Shown here: positions 62,911 through 64,000 of the stretch, one piece after another
Numbering within the stretch: position 1 is the first letter of the stretch
Layout of the letters: each line of letters begins with the position of its first letter
Assembly: GCF_010093185.1 (NCBI RefSeq)
Contig: NZ_PDWL01000013.1
Location: 1-64,000, forward strand
Reading direction: 5' to 3'
DNA length: 64,000 nucleotides
Source of the DNA: Pseudoxanthomonas jiangsuensis
GTDB lineage: Bacteria; Pseudomonadota; Gammaproteobacteria; Xanthomonadales; Xanthomonadaceae
The notes under the pieces: generated by a model
What the model was told of the DNA's origin: nothing
What the model saw: the letters and a program-made list of their open reading frames with translations, nothing else
Database searches by the model: none
Program-made: the position numbers and the translations under genes

Positions 62911-63996
62911 ATGGCCGAGACGATCAAGGGCCGCGGCTCGCGGCAGTGGCTGCCGGGCCGCTTCGAGACCACCACCCACGAGGCGGTCGACGACGGCTGG
63001 GCCGGACCGGAGGCGGATACCGAGTCCGGCCCCGATCCCGCGCGGCCGCGCACCCGGGTCGAAGAGGAGACCGCGCGCAGCATCGTCACCCGCAACGATT
63101 CGCCGGACGTGGGATTCTCGCAGTCGGTGAACCCGTACCGCGGCTGCGAGCACGGCTGCTCGTACTGCTTCGCCCGGCCCTCGCACGCCTATCTCAACCT
63201 GTCGCCGGGCCTGGACTTCGAGACCCGGATCTTCGCCAAGACCAATGCGCCGGACCTGCTGCGCCGCGAGTTCGCCCGCCGCGGCTACCGCCCCGAGCCG
63301 ATCGCGCTGGGCATCAACACCGACGCCTACCAGCCGGCCGAGCGCCGCCTGGGCCTGACCCGGCGGCTGATCGAGGTCATGCTCGAATGCCGCCATCCGT
63401 TCTCGCTGATCACCAAGAACGCCCTGGTCGAGCGCGACATCGACCTGCTGCAGCCGCTGGCGGCGCAGAACCTGGTCCAGGTGCATTTCTCGGTCACCAC
63501 CCTCGACCCGCACCTGAGCGCGCGGCTGGAGCCGCGCGCCGCGGCGCCGCACGCGCGGCTGCGGGCGATGGCGCGGCTGCACGCGGCCGGTGTCCCGGTC
63601 GGGGTGATGTTCGCGCCGGCGATCCCGATGGTGAACGACAGCGAGCTGGAAGCGGTGCTGGAGGCGGCGCGGGAGGCCGGTGCGCGCAGCGCGGGCTACG
63701 TGCTGCTGCGGCTGCCGCACGAGGTCGCGCCGCTGTTCCGCGACTGGCTGCAGGCGCACCTGCCCGACCGCGCCGCGCACGTGATGAGCCTGGTGCGGCA
63801 GATGCGCGGCGGCCGCGACTACCAGGCGCAGTTCGGCCAGCGCATGCGGGGCCAGGGCCAGCATGCCGACCTGCTCGCGCAGAGGTTCCGCCTGGCCTGG
63901 CGGCGCCTGGGCTATGCCGGGCTGCGTCCGGCGCCGCTGGATACCAGCCTGTTCCGGCCGCCGCGGCCGGACTCGCCGCAGGGCGAGCTGTTCTGA
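62911..63996 (+). CDS. PA0069-family radical SAM protein
   Basis: 361 residues, near the window end but complete (stop at 63994-63996). The radical-SAM cluster motif is NPYRGCEHGCSYCFARPSH (CxxxCxxC), preceded by SIVTRNDSPDVGFSQSV. The middle includes IALGINTDAYQPAERRLGLT, HFSVTTLDPHLSARLEPRA and GVMFAPAIPMVNDSELEAVL, typical of the spore photoproduct lyase-related family. DNA repair has been suggested for the wider group, but the substrate is unproven. Confidence 0.9.
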   Translation: MAETIKGRGSRQWLPGRFETTTHEAVDDGWAGPEADTESGPDPARPRTRVEEETARSIVTRNDSPDVGFSQSVNPYRGCEHGCSYCFARPSHAYLNLSPGLDFETRIFAKTNAPDLLRREFARRGYRPEPIALGINTDAYQPAERRLGLTRRLIEVMLECRHPFSLITKNALVERDIDLLQPLAAQNLVQVHFSVTTLDPHLSARLEPRAAAPHARLRAMARLHAAGVPVGVMFAPAIPMVNDSELEAVLEAAREAGARSAGYVLLRLPHEVAPLFRDWLQAHLPDRAAHVMSLVRQMRGGRDYQAQFGQRMRGQGQHADLLAQRFRLAWRRLGYAGLRPAPLDTSLFRPPRPDSPQGELF

Positions 63997-64000
63997 ACCG

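Overview
The window is high-GC (about 70%) chromosomal DNA from a gammaproteobacterium of the Xanthomonadaceae/Lysobacteraceae (Lysobacter, Luteimonas or Pseudoxanthomonas-like). This rests on the rpmH-rnpA-yidC / dnaA-dnaN-recF-gyrB arrangement at the origin, the tonB-exbB-exbD1-exbD2-pdxJ cluster known from Xanthomonas, GyrB of the large gammaproteobacterial type, and parS-like sites of the form TGTTCCACGTGGAACA. Genus and species cannot be fixed from the sequence alone.

Layout. 1-416: right end of an IS3-type insertion sequence, a short ORF remnant and an AT-richer gene-free stretch. 417-9414: recC-recB-recD (minus), coupled by 4-nt overlaps. 9505-15725: a Na/phosphate transporter and a six-gene mlaFEDCBA operon for outer-membrane lipid asymmetry. 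15805-30861: housekeeping genes (rmuC, DUF488, amino-acid permease, rlmI, monomeric icd with aceK, an exported methyltransferase-like protein, a monooxygenase-fold protein, rluE, hrpB, tatD), with three copies of a 106-107 bp palindromic REPIN-like element and one copy of a second palindromic element. 30866-39772: envelope and metabolic genes (lipoprotein, panE, yadGH, ferredoxin reductase), a small-membrane-protein/XRE-regulator cassette with a visible promoter-operator, and a lipoprotein S33 peptidase next to a NatAB-type ABC exporter.

39883-47598 (minus): a TonB-domain lipoprotein, mnmE, a large lipoprotein with polysaccharide-deacetylase, caspase-like and TPR parts, yidC, rnpA and rpmH. 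47841-54423: dnaA, a candidate oriC, dnaN, recF and gyrB, with three perfect 16-bp parS-like palindromes. 54416-63996: CPBP and M48 proteases, a periplasmic TPR protein, tonB/exbB/exbD1/exbD2, pdxJ, a small membrane protein, cardiolipin synthase and a radical-SAM protein.

Functionally the window combines the replication/segregation/repair core (DnaA, DnaN, RecF, GyrB, RecBCD, RmuC, parS) with envelope biogenesis and energisation (Mla, YidC, TonB/ExbBD, Cls, M48, lipoproteins). The most unusual object is the 891-residue lipoprotein at 42429-45104. It joins an apparently intact NodB-type deacetylase, an apparently intact caspase-like cysteine peptidase containing an EF-hand-type loop, and TPRs. 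It lies between yidC and mnmE. No rRNA, tRNA or CRISPR array was seen.
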